Shown piece by piece: positions 34,801-44,100 of a DNA stretch of 64,000 nt. Numbering within the stretch: position 1 is the first letter of the stretch; every line of letters begins with the position of its first letter. Under the pieces are notes generated by a model. It searched no databases. It had not been told where the DNA came from and worked only from the letters and a program-made list of their open reading frames with translations. This DNA comes from Symsagittifera roscoffensis. Lineage: Eukaryota > Xenacoelomorpha > Acoela > Convolutidae. A program made the position numbers and the translations under genes. The stretch is taken from NCBI RefSeq assembly GCF_963678635.1, contig NC_087062.1:744001-808000 (forward strand). Reading direction: 5' to 3'.

Positions 34801-37800
34801 ACGGGAGCAGTCTTGAGCGTCATACCAATCGAAACATGGGAAAAGATGGGCTTTGACAAAGGTGACTTGATAGACTCGAGAATACGGCTGTCAGCTGCAA
34901 ACAAAGGGGCCCTTCGGGTGTTGGGCAGGACGCCGATAATAGCCCTCAATTTGGGGGAACGTAACCTGTGGATGAGCTTCATCGTGGTAGAAAACCTAGA
35001 TGAATCTGACCAATTCATTTTGGGCAGAGACTTCATCAGGAATTTCGACGTAACGATTGATCTAAATAATGCAATGTTCAGGATACGGAACCCGGATAGG
35101 AGGTACGCAATCAAACCGGTAAATTTAATAATGGCGAATGAAAACAAAGCACCGGTATTCTTGAGTAGGAGAGTGAGGTTAAAAGCTAATGAAGCGGCAA
35201 TCGTAAGCTTGAGGATGAAAAATTATAATGAACTAAGTGACAACAAGCAAGTGTGTATAGTTCCAAATCCTAATAGTCAAAGCGCTGCTGTTTTAGGAAG
35301 ATCATTTTCGATAACGAAGAGCGGCCTCTGCGTCAGTGTCTTGTTGAATACCCTTGATATACCGATCACGATACAGAGAGGGAGGAAGCTGGGATATGCT
35401 TTACCGGTTAAAACTCGATATGAAACAATTGAAAACTCAAAACAAAATGAAGTTGTTGATTGTCCCAACCACAGGGACAAAATTTGTATCTTGAGACGAT
35501 TGCAGAGAATAAAAGATTCTTCAGGTCTTATCAAATCACTTAAGTCAGAAACGGACGATGGGCTTTCGAGCTGTTCGAACTTTCCAGAGCGACCCACACC
35601 AGATGAAATGCAAACTGATAAACCGGTTCTGGCGGAGATTGAACATTTAAGGGGCAAACTGAAAGATGAACAGCTCGAAGCTATCAAGGACGTACTAGAG
35701 CGGAACGAGGAGGTTTTTTCAAGGCATAAGGCGGATATCGGGTGTTGTAATTTTGTTGAACATGAAATAGAACTTGAGGAAAACGCGGTACCACACAGGG
35801 AGGGGGCGAGGCGCATGACCCCACACAAATCGGACGCGTGTAGAAAAGAAATCGAAACGTTACTAGAGTATGACATGATAGAACCATCCAAGTCACCGTG
35901 GGCGTGTGGAGTAGTGATGGCCAAAAAGAAAGGCGACCAGTTAAGGTTTTGTTGTGACTTTCGATACCTGAACTCCGTCACGGTGAAGGATGCCTATCCC
36001 ATACCTAGAATTGATGAGAGCCTCTCGAAGTTAGGTGATGCGAAATTTTTTACGACTCTTGATTTAGGCTCGGCCTTTTGGCAGGTACCATTAAGGAAGC
36101 AAGACAGGGACAAGACAGGGTTCGCCTGCGAGTTGGGTCTGTTTCAATGGAAACGGATGCCGTTTGGACTCTGCAATGCAACAGCCACGTTTCAGCGGCT
36201 GATGGCACACGCGTTGATAGGCGTGACGAAGAAGTACGGCAACCTGGTAATGTGCTACGTGGACGACGTGGTAATAGCAACGCCAACACTAGAAGACCAC
36301 ATCGAGAGGCTTGACGAGGTGTTCGCGTGTATGAAAAGATCGGGGCTGAAGTGTAAACCATCAAAGTGCGAGATACTCAAGGACTCGATTAAATACTTGG
36401 GCAAGATGGTAGATAAACACGGTATCAGACCTGACCCAGACGCCGTGGAAGCAGTCCTAACCTGGAAATCACCGAAGACGGAGCACCAGCTGATGAGCTT
36501 CCTGGGTTTCGCCAACTATTATAGAGAATTCATCAAGGGCTATGCGGACAAGGTATACCCGATGCAACAATTAATGAGACATAAGGGCAAGAAGTTCACG
36601 TGGAACAACGCGGCAGAAGAGTCATTCCAGAGAATAAAGAAAGAGCTGTGTGAGGCACCAGTACTGGGTATGCCGACTGAGAAGGGGATGTACGTGCTAG
36701 ACACGGATGCGTCAGTAGTCGCTATTTCTGGGATTCTCCATCAAGAACAAGAATGGAATGGGAAGACAGTCTTGAGACCAATAGCATACGGGAGCAAGGT
36801 CCTAAGTGACACAGAAATGAAGTACGGAGCACCGAAAGCAGAGATGTTTGCGGTGGTCACCTTTGTCGAAAAATACAGAGCATACTTAGGCAGTGAGCCC
36901 TTCAAGCTGCGAGTCGACAACCGAGCACTAAGCTGGCTGAAAACGTACTCAATGGACCAGAGCTATATTGGGAGGTGGATAGTTCGCTTGGATGGATACA
37001 ACATGATAATTGAGCACAGAACACGAGATAAACATCAAAATGCTGACAGCTTGAGTAAGAAGACGGAGTTCTACGAGAGGCAAGAACAAAGAGAGGCGGA
37101 CAGACCTGAGATCAAAGACGGCTTCTCCTTTATGGACAAAGAAACGTACGACAGTCTTCCACTCACGAGATGGCTGGACAAATCAGGCAAACCGATTGAA
37201 GATCATCCCGAATTGCCGAAAGAGCCTCTTGAAAAGACCATCTTGAAGAAAAGCAGAGGGATTCCGATAGGAATAATGCTCAAGTCTAAGATCGTGAGGG
37301 AAACACTCAAGGCAAAAGGTTATGATCTCATCCAGGTAGAGGAGGGAACGGTCCGAATAGATGAAGACTTAATGAGGTTGCTTGAGAAACTATCAGATGA
37401 CAAGCCCGTGATCCAAGGGAAAGGTCAGGAGGCACCGGAACTAACCATACTTCGGAGAGAAGAAACAGTGAACGATACTGATGTCTTAAAAGGAAGCATC
37501 ACTGATAGCAAGGAAGTTGTGCGATCACTAGTTGAAAAAATCCCCGAAAAAATTCTGGAGCAGACAAAAGTCAGGGATAAGAAAGTAACATTCAGAGAAG
37601 AAGTTGAACACCTGGGACTAGATCAAGAGTCCGGGGAGTGGTCCAGATTCATGGAAGAAGACGAGACCGGAGAAGGGAAATTGTCCGGGGAGCGTAAAGA
37701 GTGGGATGAAGACTCGGATGAGAGCAGCGAAGACCAAGACAGTCTATGCATGATACTGGCGGAAGAGAAGATAAGACAGCACGACAGGGAATTACAGACG

Positions 37801-38415
37801 GATCCATCTTCAGGGACGTATAATCTGGAAATGCAAGAGGTACGAGGTGGTGAAGAGCTCGAGAAAATAGCAGTTTCAAGAAAACCACTAAGGGAACTAT
37901 CGTGCAACTCAAACGTCAGAACGAATCTGGTACCAGAAGACGACATGAAAATCGTGAAAAGGATGATATGTGTGAAACTGAGCGATGACATCCACAACCC
38001 TGGTGAGATGAATGGACAGATCATGGCGCTAAAGGAGCACGTTAAGGCGAGATACAGGCTGTCTGACCTAATAAGGGCACAGAAGAATGACAAAATGACA
38101 AGTAACCTCTCCAAATGGATCCATTTGGGAGTCAAGGAGAAGGGGGAACTTGAGGAAGACAGCTACAAGATCTTGAGCCAGTTCTACAAAGAAAAGAGAG
38201 ACTTACTTTATCACACAGCTGAAGGGGTGGTAGCGTGCAAGAGAAGAGATGAGGAAAAAATATTACACAAACACAACCTCATCATACTACCACAATTGTA
38301 CCAAACGGAGGTGCTTTTCAGATCACACGACCAGATGGGCCACCAGGGGATAGATAAAGTACAACAAAGGATACTTCACAGGTTCGACTGGCCGGGAATG
38401 AGAAAAGCTTGCTAG
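31831..38415 (+). CDS. Gag-Pol polyprotein, Ty3/gypsy type, up to an in-frame stop in the integrase zinc region
   Basis: A single frame of 2,194 residues; a later ATG at 31957 (MVSTRSTAEN) may be the true start. Domains: acidic N-terminus; coiled coil about 200-300; Gag capsid-like helical region about 430-600; zinc knuckles CANCGSADHHVADC (631) and CFFCNQEGHFRMDC (683), both CX2CX4HX4C; aspartic protease with DTGA (Asp 990) and ILGRDF; reverse transcriptase about 1330-1560 with YVDD at 1476-1479; RNase H with DTDAS near 1625 and DNRALSW near 1698; then an acidic linker of about 300 residues; then the first half of the integrase HHCC domain (SHDQMGHQG). The frame ends at TAG 38413-38415, inside that zinc domain; the rest follows in the same frame. 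No frameshift separates Gag and Pol. Confidence 0.92.
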   Translation: MRRSRVPVLEKRSSGSNTKYNSSLRGTTSTGPKITKTNFSVNMVSTRSTAENRAKEGTEGERVEPTIEIDLETPDQSVDETRKMATESTPMPNAEEPNQKPIEFSPIDDAEDAIGNTEETVKEDSQVKRTSFTEKLGIMFGIKTKENVTEEPKAERARTFGTVSTKTSEANPREEQAKAEATAEERPTADHEETTIELGDLLAKLNQIDKRLKHSEEDREVIKKEIRYNKHEYLDSYFNLAKATDERLKEMSDKVEATNEEREKNIKTDMQQLKNRYDDVNSQLGSLERRMDTMSKSQAESSCAIQAKLDAILRGSTPQERPAADRTQGTRVDFVEPQRNKRQSTPLPLIRDAISIAPTAAKTIMKNGTSNTTTAPGDSTANSNTGPDAMTWASTWEMMNRTLEAFATRNTDSSDRREGKSRKTFKKPKEFKDDSDGCIDTWVEVMRLHLEQDNLSDERQACTAILSNLEGTALKCVVAKKEEERDTADKIFEILLNRFGSGMKGHQAMMRFEKRRQRDDESIDRFLDDLESLRRRSDPEESTNRRNFSIASKFIDGVKSDDLRTMLATYYTLSKDSAPTPEEMRQKSREYMLMKPKKYSYSENRNTQGGSQPQRSSWYKPRDDMDKRRSCANCGSADHHVADCTTYKQGMKSLGYAPDEEDMSQMEEHEYYNGLIIKIGARCFFCNQEGHFRMDCPLFWEAVKDQNHPKHKLALAAVQNQRNRQNEFESRNLGAPNTELPTKTVKAVTHVSGALESAAGSSLEINYEKAATEAIAKVKQDLAAKEIEQRLKLEIERQNFNEALTGSYSIPEARTGSMKTGNCNTVKMVTGKPFGISKIGARIMSIITVGGHEVTRNLSEPSDQTIMHIDVYADYLSGISPQTTSRALRALLTRGGSKSVRVDNRYTEAYGPHEVMLNIDGINIYTKTMITCDEDLIGQIYVGKEELKVRSIGHCAMLEEDAMHIGTEADVTGHVLDINGKKTQLRELLDTGAVLSVIPIETWEKMGFDKGDLIDSRIRLSAANKGALRVLGRTPIIALNLGERNLWMSFIVVENLDESDQFILGRDFIRNFDVTIDLNNAMFRIRNPDRRYAIKPVNLIMANENKAPVFLSRRVRLKANEAAIVSLRMKNYNELSDNKQVCIVPNPNSQSAAVLGRSFSITKSGLCVSVLLNTLDIPITIQRGRKLGYALPVKTRYETIENSKQNEVVDCPNHRDKICILRRLQRIKDSSGLIKSLKSETDDGLSSCSNFPERPTPDEMQTDKPVLAEIEHLRGKLKDEQLEAIKDVLERNEEVFSRHKADIGCCNFVEHEIELEENAVPHREGARRMTPHKSDACRKEIETLLEYDMIEPSKSPWACGVVMAKKKGDQLRFCCDFRYLNSVTVKDAYPIPRIDESLSKLGDAKFFTTLDLGSAFWQVPLRKQDRDKTGFACELGLFQWKRMPFGLCNATATFQRLMAHALIGVTKKYGNLVMCYVDDVVIATPTLEDHIERLDEVFACMKRSGLKCKPSKCEILKDSIKYLGKMVDKHGIRPDPDAVEAVLTWKSPKTEHQLMSFLGFANYYREFIKGYADKVYPMQQLMRHKGKKFTWNNAAEESFQRIKKELCEAPVLGMPTEKGMYVLDTDASVVAISGILHQEQEWNGKTVLRPIAYGSKVLSDTEMKYGAPKAEMFAVVTFVEKYRAYLGSEPFKLRVDNRALSWLKTYSMDQSYIGRWIVRLDGYNMIIEHRTRDKHQNADSLSKKTEFYERQEQREADRPEIKDGFSFMDKETYDSLPLTRWLDKSGKPIEDHPELPKEPLEKTILKKSRGIPIGIMLKSKIVRETLKAKGYDLIQVEEGTVRIDEDLMRLLEKLSDDKPVIQGKGQEAPELTILRREETVNDTDVLKGSITDSKEVVRSLVEKIPEKILEQTKVRDKKVTFREEVEHLGLDQESGEWSRFMEEDETGEGKLSGERKEWDEDSDESSEDQDSLCMILAEEKIRQHDRELQTDPSSGTYNLEMQEVRGGEELEKIAVSRKPLRELSCNSNVRTNLVPEDDMKIVKRMICVKLSDDIHNPGEMNGQIMALKEHVKARYRLSDLIRAQKNDKMTSNLSKWIHLGVKEKGELEEDSYKILSQFYKEKRDLLYHTAEGVVACKRRDEEKILHKHNLIILPQLYQTEVLFRSHDQMGHQGIDKVQQRILHRFDWPGMRKAC

Positions 38416-40365
38416 AGATGGGTGAATGCCTGCCTAGCATGCCTTCAAGTAAAAGACCCAAGGAAGATGAAGTTTCCCCTCAAGTCTGTCGAAAGTTCGG
38501 AATTCAATGAAGTGGTGCAGATAGACCATCAGAAAATCTGCATGACGGAGTCGGGTTATAACCAAATACTAGTTATAATAGATCACTTCACCAAGTTGGC
38601 GGAAGCGGTTCCGTGCCAGACAGCCTCAGCAGAGGAGACATGTGATCACCTGATAACGCATTGGATATCGCGGTATGGTTGTCCAATGACTTTCCAGTCG
38701 GACAACGGCAAGGCTTTTGTGGGGGACTTGACAAAAGAATTGATGAAGAGATCACACATTGCTCAAGCACACTCGACGACCTATCATCCACAGACCAATG
38801 GGTTGGTAGAGAGACAGAACAGGACACTGGTCAACATGCTCAGGGTGTACTGCTCGAGATACATGACGGACTGGGACAAATACCTGCCACAGGTAGTAGG
38901 AGCCTATAATAGTACTCAGCACTCGACGACGGGTATCAGTCCTTTCATGATGTTGACAGGCAGGGAAAGGGCAATGCCTATAACATTCTTCTACCCGGAG
39001 TACGAGGGGAAGAGGACGTCACCTCAAGCATACGTGAAGGAAGCGATCAAAAGACAACAAGAGCTAAACGAGCTATGTCGGAGAAACACGGCGCAAGCGC
39101 AAATGAGGCAACGCAAGAAATATGACGAAAAGATACTAAGAGCAAAGCCATACGAAGTGGGCCAATACGTGTGGGTCTTCCAAAATGTCATACCGCCCAA
39201 GGGAACAAAGAAACTACTCAAGAAATGGAGAGGACCGTTCATGATTACGGAAGTACATCAACAAGGACGGTTCTATCGCTTGAGTACAGGGCGAGCAGCA
39301 CATTACGAAAATCTGAAGCCTCACGTCCCGTCCCCGGAGGACTGGTGCCTACCAAAAGACATGGAAGGTCTTGAGTACCTGGTGGTGGAACCAGCGTGCG
39401 AAGTGAATGAGAAAGGCACTAGAGAGAAAAATGATGGTAATGAGAACTTGAGTTTGGACGACAACGAAAAGATAGAAGTGGAGTCGGATGCAGGTTCATT
39501 TGTAGAAGAAGACTGGAACGACCCAGAGCAAAACGAGGTACCGAAGTGGATGGAGCCGGATCGACCAACACCACCGGAAACCAGGACTGGCAATCGTAAA
39601 CGCACAGGCATGAGGTACAATAGGTACGGGGATGACTTCTTGATCGATAAGATACAGCCAGACAAGTTGGGCGATGAACTACTAAGCGCAGGCGAACTGG
39701 AGGCCGGAGAGGAATGGCAGGTCATTGACGATGGTGGACATTATCCGCAGGATGATTACTCGACGCCAGAATTGGAGACGGATCTCGAACAGAGTGAGAT
39801 AGAAAGGAGGGAGAACACGAACTTGAGGATTCTAGAGTGGATGCGTGATGTCAAGGACGGGAGCCGCGAAGGACAAAGCATTCAGCAAATCGATGTATCA
39901 GCAGCAAATTACATGAAGACAGAGGACCCTCTTTTCGGATGGACAGCAACAGACAGGCCACTGGACATCCCTAAGGACAATTCAGACCCGACTACATCGA
40001 CGGGGACGTCGATAAATATTTTTGTCCGGGGAGTGGGGGTAGGACTTACCCACACCGAAAATTTGATGATAAAGAAGCTCAAGGAAGTGAGGGAAACAAG
40101 CGGATTGGAACTGGAGGAAGAAGAATCAGAGCCTACCATAGGAAGGAATTTCAAAACGAAATTCGAAATACCCAATGAATACTCAGAGAACATCATGATA
40201 ACGGATAGCGACTTCATCCTGTCAAACAGGACCAGCGCGATCTGCATCACGGCGGACATGAGTTTCAAATCAAGATTGGAGGCTGACTTCAAAAGAGAGT
40301 ACCAGAACGTAGAGTTTCTGTTCAGACAGTGGCACAAGTCCCGGGCAAATACCTCTGCTTCCTAG
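38416..40365 (+). pseudogene. Integrase continuation of Pol plus long acidic tail
   Basis: Same frame as Gag-Pol, directly after its TAG. It supplies the CxxC of the zinc domain (ACLACLQ), then the DDE core: Asp at 38524 (QIDHQ), Asp at 38701 (FQSDNGKAF) and Glu at 38809 (GLVERQNRT), with the classic 35-residue gap between the last two. GPF and an SH3-like segment follow (KWRGPFMITEVHQQGRFYRL). Then come about 230 acidic residues with RYNRYGDDFLIDKIQ, a segment type I recall after gypsy integrases in other animals. The end (about 40180-40330) begins a macrodomain-like fold that the next feature continues in another frame. Unless the TAG is read through, integrase cannot be made as part of Pol. 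Confidence 0.85.
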
Positions 40366-40598
40366 TAACGAGAGTCAACGACAGAAACACAATTGATCCC
40401 GAACACGTGATATTGGCACTGACAAGACTACGTGACTTCATGATTGAAAGAGGAATAGTGGAGGTCTCGATGCCGGTGTACGACCCAAACAGGGGCAAAC
40501 TGAGCTCGAGGGAATTGTACGCTATCCTACATGTGGTCTTTGCAGAAACAGAGATAATGGTGCATCTTCACAAGAAGTACTACTTGAGCATCGCCTGA
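40329..40598 (+). pseudogene. C-terminal half of a TARG1/OARD1-like macrodomain, frameshifted from Pol
   Basis: The 89-residue frame reads GKYLCFLVTRVNDRNTID, then ALTRLRDFMIERGIVEVSMP and TEIMVHLHKKYYL. Together with the end of the preceding frame (SNRTSAICITADMSF, EADFKREYQNVEFLF) it follows the layout of OARD1/TARG1-type macrodomains, which bind ADP-ribose and can remove it from proteins. The two halves are offset by one base near 40327-40331. In TARG1 the SMP triplet is followed by RIGCGLD containing the catalytic aspartate; here it is VYDPNRGKL, so enzymatic activity is doubtful even without the break. Similarity is judged by eye, and another macrodomain subfamily is possible. Confidence 0.55.
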
Positions 40599-40875
40599 GT
40601 CGGGTACATGGAGGTATCAGGTCGGGTGTGAGGGAGGAGTCTTGAGCTAGGTACTGGGGTGCGGCGCAGGTAAAGGGATCTTAAGATGTGATTGGCATGA
40701 CAATTGAATTTTAAAGGAAAGAATTGATGGTGCTGAAACATAAAATGAATCTGCATGTTCTTAAGGGAAAATCCAATCGAATTGCTTTAAGTGATATGAG
40801 AATGATAAGATTTTAACCATATGGGTAGAAGGGGGGTCTCTAGGTTAGGAACGTGACATGCTAAGTTTTAATGAG

Positions 40876-40889
40876 CTTTCTGTTTTCAG
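40876..40889 (+). promoter_or_regulatory. Candidate 3' splice acceptor upstream of the third frame
   Basis: CTTTCTGTTTTCAG, with AG at 40888-40889, is a strong acceptor match 232 bases before the third-frame ATG. Because the third frame lies 3' of a long gag-pol, a spliced (or trans-spliced) subgenomic RNA would be needed to express it; env genes of retroviruses use the same logic. Inference only. Confidence 0.4.
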
Positions 40890-41030
40890 ATCGAGTTTGA
40901 AAAACAAAGTTGAAAATCCAACTACACTCAAGCGAGAAACAGAAAGAGAGAATCTTGATTGAACACGCGATAATCCGAATCTACAGCAAGTTTTTGCAAG
41001 AGAACATTTCTAGAGAATTCTTGAATCGGG

Positions 41031-41090
41031 TAATACTTGAGTTGGTAAGGTAATTCTTGAGTTGGTAAGGTAATTCTTGAGCTGGTTAAC
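41031..41090 (+). repeat. Three 20-bp tandem repeats just before the third frame
   Basis: TAATACTTGAGTTGGTAAGG, TAATTCTTGAGTTGGTAAGG and TAATTCTTGAGCTGGTTAAC follow one another exactly. Each has one CTTGAG, the hexamer that is over-represented across the element. The third copy ends 31 bases before ATG 41122. Confidence 0.85.
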
Positions 41091-41121
41091 ATCTACCTAT
41101 ATACATCCCGAAGTTGCAAAA

Positions 41122-44100
41122 ATGGCAGACCGATTCTGGAACTCCGTGCCCGCGGCTCTGAAGAAGCCCACTCTTGACGAGCTGTACAGACGCTTGAGGG
41201 ACCTGGACTACACCCAGATAGACGAGAGAATGGCGGTGATGCTGAATGCGATCCTCCAGTTGGAGGACCAGGGTGAGTGCAGGGAGTCCGCGACGGAGGC
41301 TGTCTTGATGGTCGGCTACACCACCGAGGGCATATCAAATCGAGAACAGACCAGATGGTTATCTTGGAATGCGGATGGAGGAGTAAGGGGCTTTGACTTG
41401 GCAAGAAATCCTGGCCTGAGTAACAACACCGAACACGGCGCAGGAGAGTTTCCGCTACCGACGAGACCAACAGCAAGATCCACAGGCCAGAGCTCGAGTA
41501 AGGTGCCGTCGATGTCGCGAGCGCAACAGACGACAGAGGCATATCCGGATCTGGGGGTTCTAAAGAAAGAGCTCGAGAAGGCGCTGAAGGAAAGGAATAA
41601 AGCGAACCTCGATCGGGATCAGGCGAAGCTGGACAGGGAGAAGCTTCAGCTGGAGAGAGACCAGGCAGTCGACGAGCGAGATCAGACGTCGAAATTACTT
41701 GAGATGCTAAGGGCTGAACATCAGCAGGAGCTGAGGGTGCGGGAGAACGTCGCAAATCGTGATCAACTGAAGTCGGAGTTGGAAAGGATAGAACAGCGAC
41801 AACGCGAGCTTGACGCACAGAAGGGAGCCAGGTCAAACGAACGAGTGGTGACCAGCTCGAGGCCAGAGTCGCGCATGGAGGTGGATGAAGCTCCCAGGGC
41901 TAGAGGACGGTTCAACCTTGACCGCGAGGCCAGAGAACACATGAGCGAAGGGTTAGAGGTCTGGATACCGAATGACGTGACGCCTTCCTTGCGCAACCTA
42001 GAGACACAACCTGTACGTCCTCTGATGGATGTGGTGTTACCAGGATATACCCCAACCTCGACCTCGAGTGGCAGTCAGGTGAGTGGCGCCTCATCGCGCC
42101 TGAAGGAGCTAGGCGAGAAATTGCAGCAGCAGAGTCGTGAAAGATCGACAAGGCCAGAGCTTCCCCCAACTTGGAGGGAACAGCCGGTCAGGAATGTCGT
42201 GATCGCAAGCTATAAGAAGAATACAGAAGGGAACTACCACAGGCACAATCGGCTGGACTGGAGTGCGGAACAGGGAGCCAGGAGGGACTGCTTCCATGAC
42301 GCAGCCTGGGTGGAGTATCTAGCGCCACCTCGCGTGCCAGAGGGTGCAGTTCACCTAATTATAGGGGATAGCCTGGTGCGGGTGTTGACCCAGATACGGT
42401 CCCATTGGCAGACAGGAGTCTTGAGTTTCGCTGGAGCTGCCACGCCACAGATGTTGGCAACCCTGGACATGCTAGGGATGACCAAAGTTTACACAGTGAC
42501 CCTGATGGTTGGGACCAACGACGTGTCAAGGGGAGAAGCGAGGAAAGTAGCGAGGCTGTGCGACAAGATGAGCTGCCTTCTTGAGGAACTGAGGATCCAG
42601 ATGGACCCCATCCTGCTGACGGTATGCACGGTCCCCTACAACATGATGTTTGATCAGCACGCCCTAGAGATGAACCAGAAGGTGCGGAGCCTGAACAAGA
42701 TGATCCGAGACATACACCGGAAGAGTGTGCTTCCTCTCAGGCTGTTGGACATAGCAGAACGTATGGAGAAAAAGGGATTCCCTGAAGACACCTCAAAAGA
42801 TGGAACCCATTTCGATAGGCCAAGGGGAGCGGAGTGGCTGAACGACGTCTTCCAGGAACACATTAACACGCTAGAGGCGGACCTGCTGGAGACAGCCCAA
42901 TTCACTTTAGGACCACCTCCCAACCCACCATTCCTTGCCTCGAGGGCCTTGGCTGGTCGCTTGGGAGCGAGAGTCGATACTAGAGACAGTTCAAGGAGCA
43001 ATCAGACCCGATTGCAGAGTGCCACGCCAATGGAGTCGGAGGAGGTAGAGTCATCAACACTTCCGGGCTCGGCGATGTCCTCTGTGGTGGTGGCAGATGG
43101 CAGGAGAGAAAAGAAGTCTATGGAGACTGCCCGCTTGAGATATCCTGAGAAGGTGAAGGAACTGGATCTAGAGAGTTTGGAATGCAGACGAGAGTTGGCG
43201 GAAACCCTGGGGATCGAACGAGTGTCGCACGAAGATTTGAATAGACATCATTGCATAGACTGGTTGAAAGCTCACGAAGCACACTTCTCGAGAGCGAAGT
43301 TAATGGAGACCACAGACCTGACTGGAATTCCCACAAAGACGATCATGGGACCCATTAACTACAGGCCTCTCAAACTGTTGGGGGGTCCTGGACTTATAAC
43401 AGAACCTCCCAAGCACCGAACTGGCATCGCTAGGATCAGGTTGGCAACCCCGGCGCAGTTAAAGGTGGTAGACAAGCTACTCAATCCGGGGGGAATGGAA
43501 TTGCCTGATGCCGCTTACGAAGGTCCGAAGTTGGCAGAAGATCCCAGGTACGGGAAGCCCTGTGGTGGCACCCAACTGGCCAAAACTCTGGCAGTTTATG
43601 ATAGAGCAGATCCAGCTGCTGCAAGAGTAGTCATTGTGGCGGGATCGGACTTCGAAGGAACGTCTCCCAAGTTGTTCTGGCCGGAGACTCTGGTATACTC
43701 CTTGCCAGGAGCCGAACTGAACCAGATGTTGACTCTAGTGGTGGCAATAAAGTCGGAGATGCCCTGTGAACCTGAGCTGCTAATGTTTGCAGGTATGAAT
43801 GATCACCTGCACGCGATGGGACTTCTTGAGCAACTGAAGGGCAAGGAGATTCCGACATCAAGGAAGATATGGGAGGCTATTCAGGCGTTATTTGCGGCGA
43901 TGAATGAGGTACAAGAGAACGTAGCCTCGAGATTTGGGTCCAAGACGAAGGTGGTGTTTACCACATCCCCAGGATACGCAAATATGCCACCCGCCCTACA
44001 ATTCGTGTACGCGGTCTTGATCCTGATAGCAGAAGGGAGTGAATGGCGGATTCTGATGGCAGCCCCCAATCGAGAGCTGGAGCCATTGAACTTGAGGCTT

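Larger units (their letters stand above)
40599..41121 (+). other. Pol-to-third-frame spacer with regulatory-looking sites
   Basis: About 520 bp without a coding frame. It contains a purine run, AGAAGGGGGG (near 40829-40838), resembling the main polypurine tract and possibly acting as a second plus-strand primer, a T-rich splice acceptor (next entry), and three tandem 20-bp repeats at 41031-41090. Confidence 0.6.
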
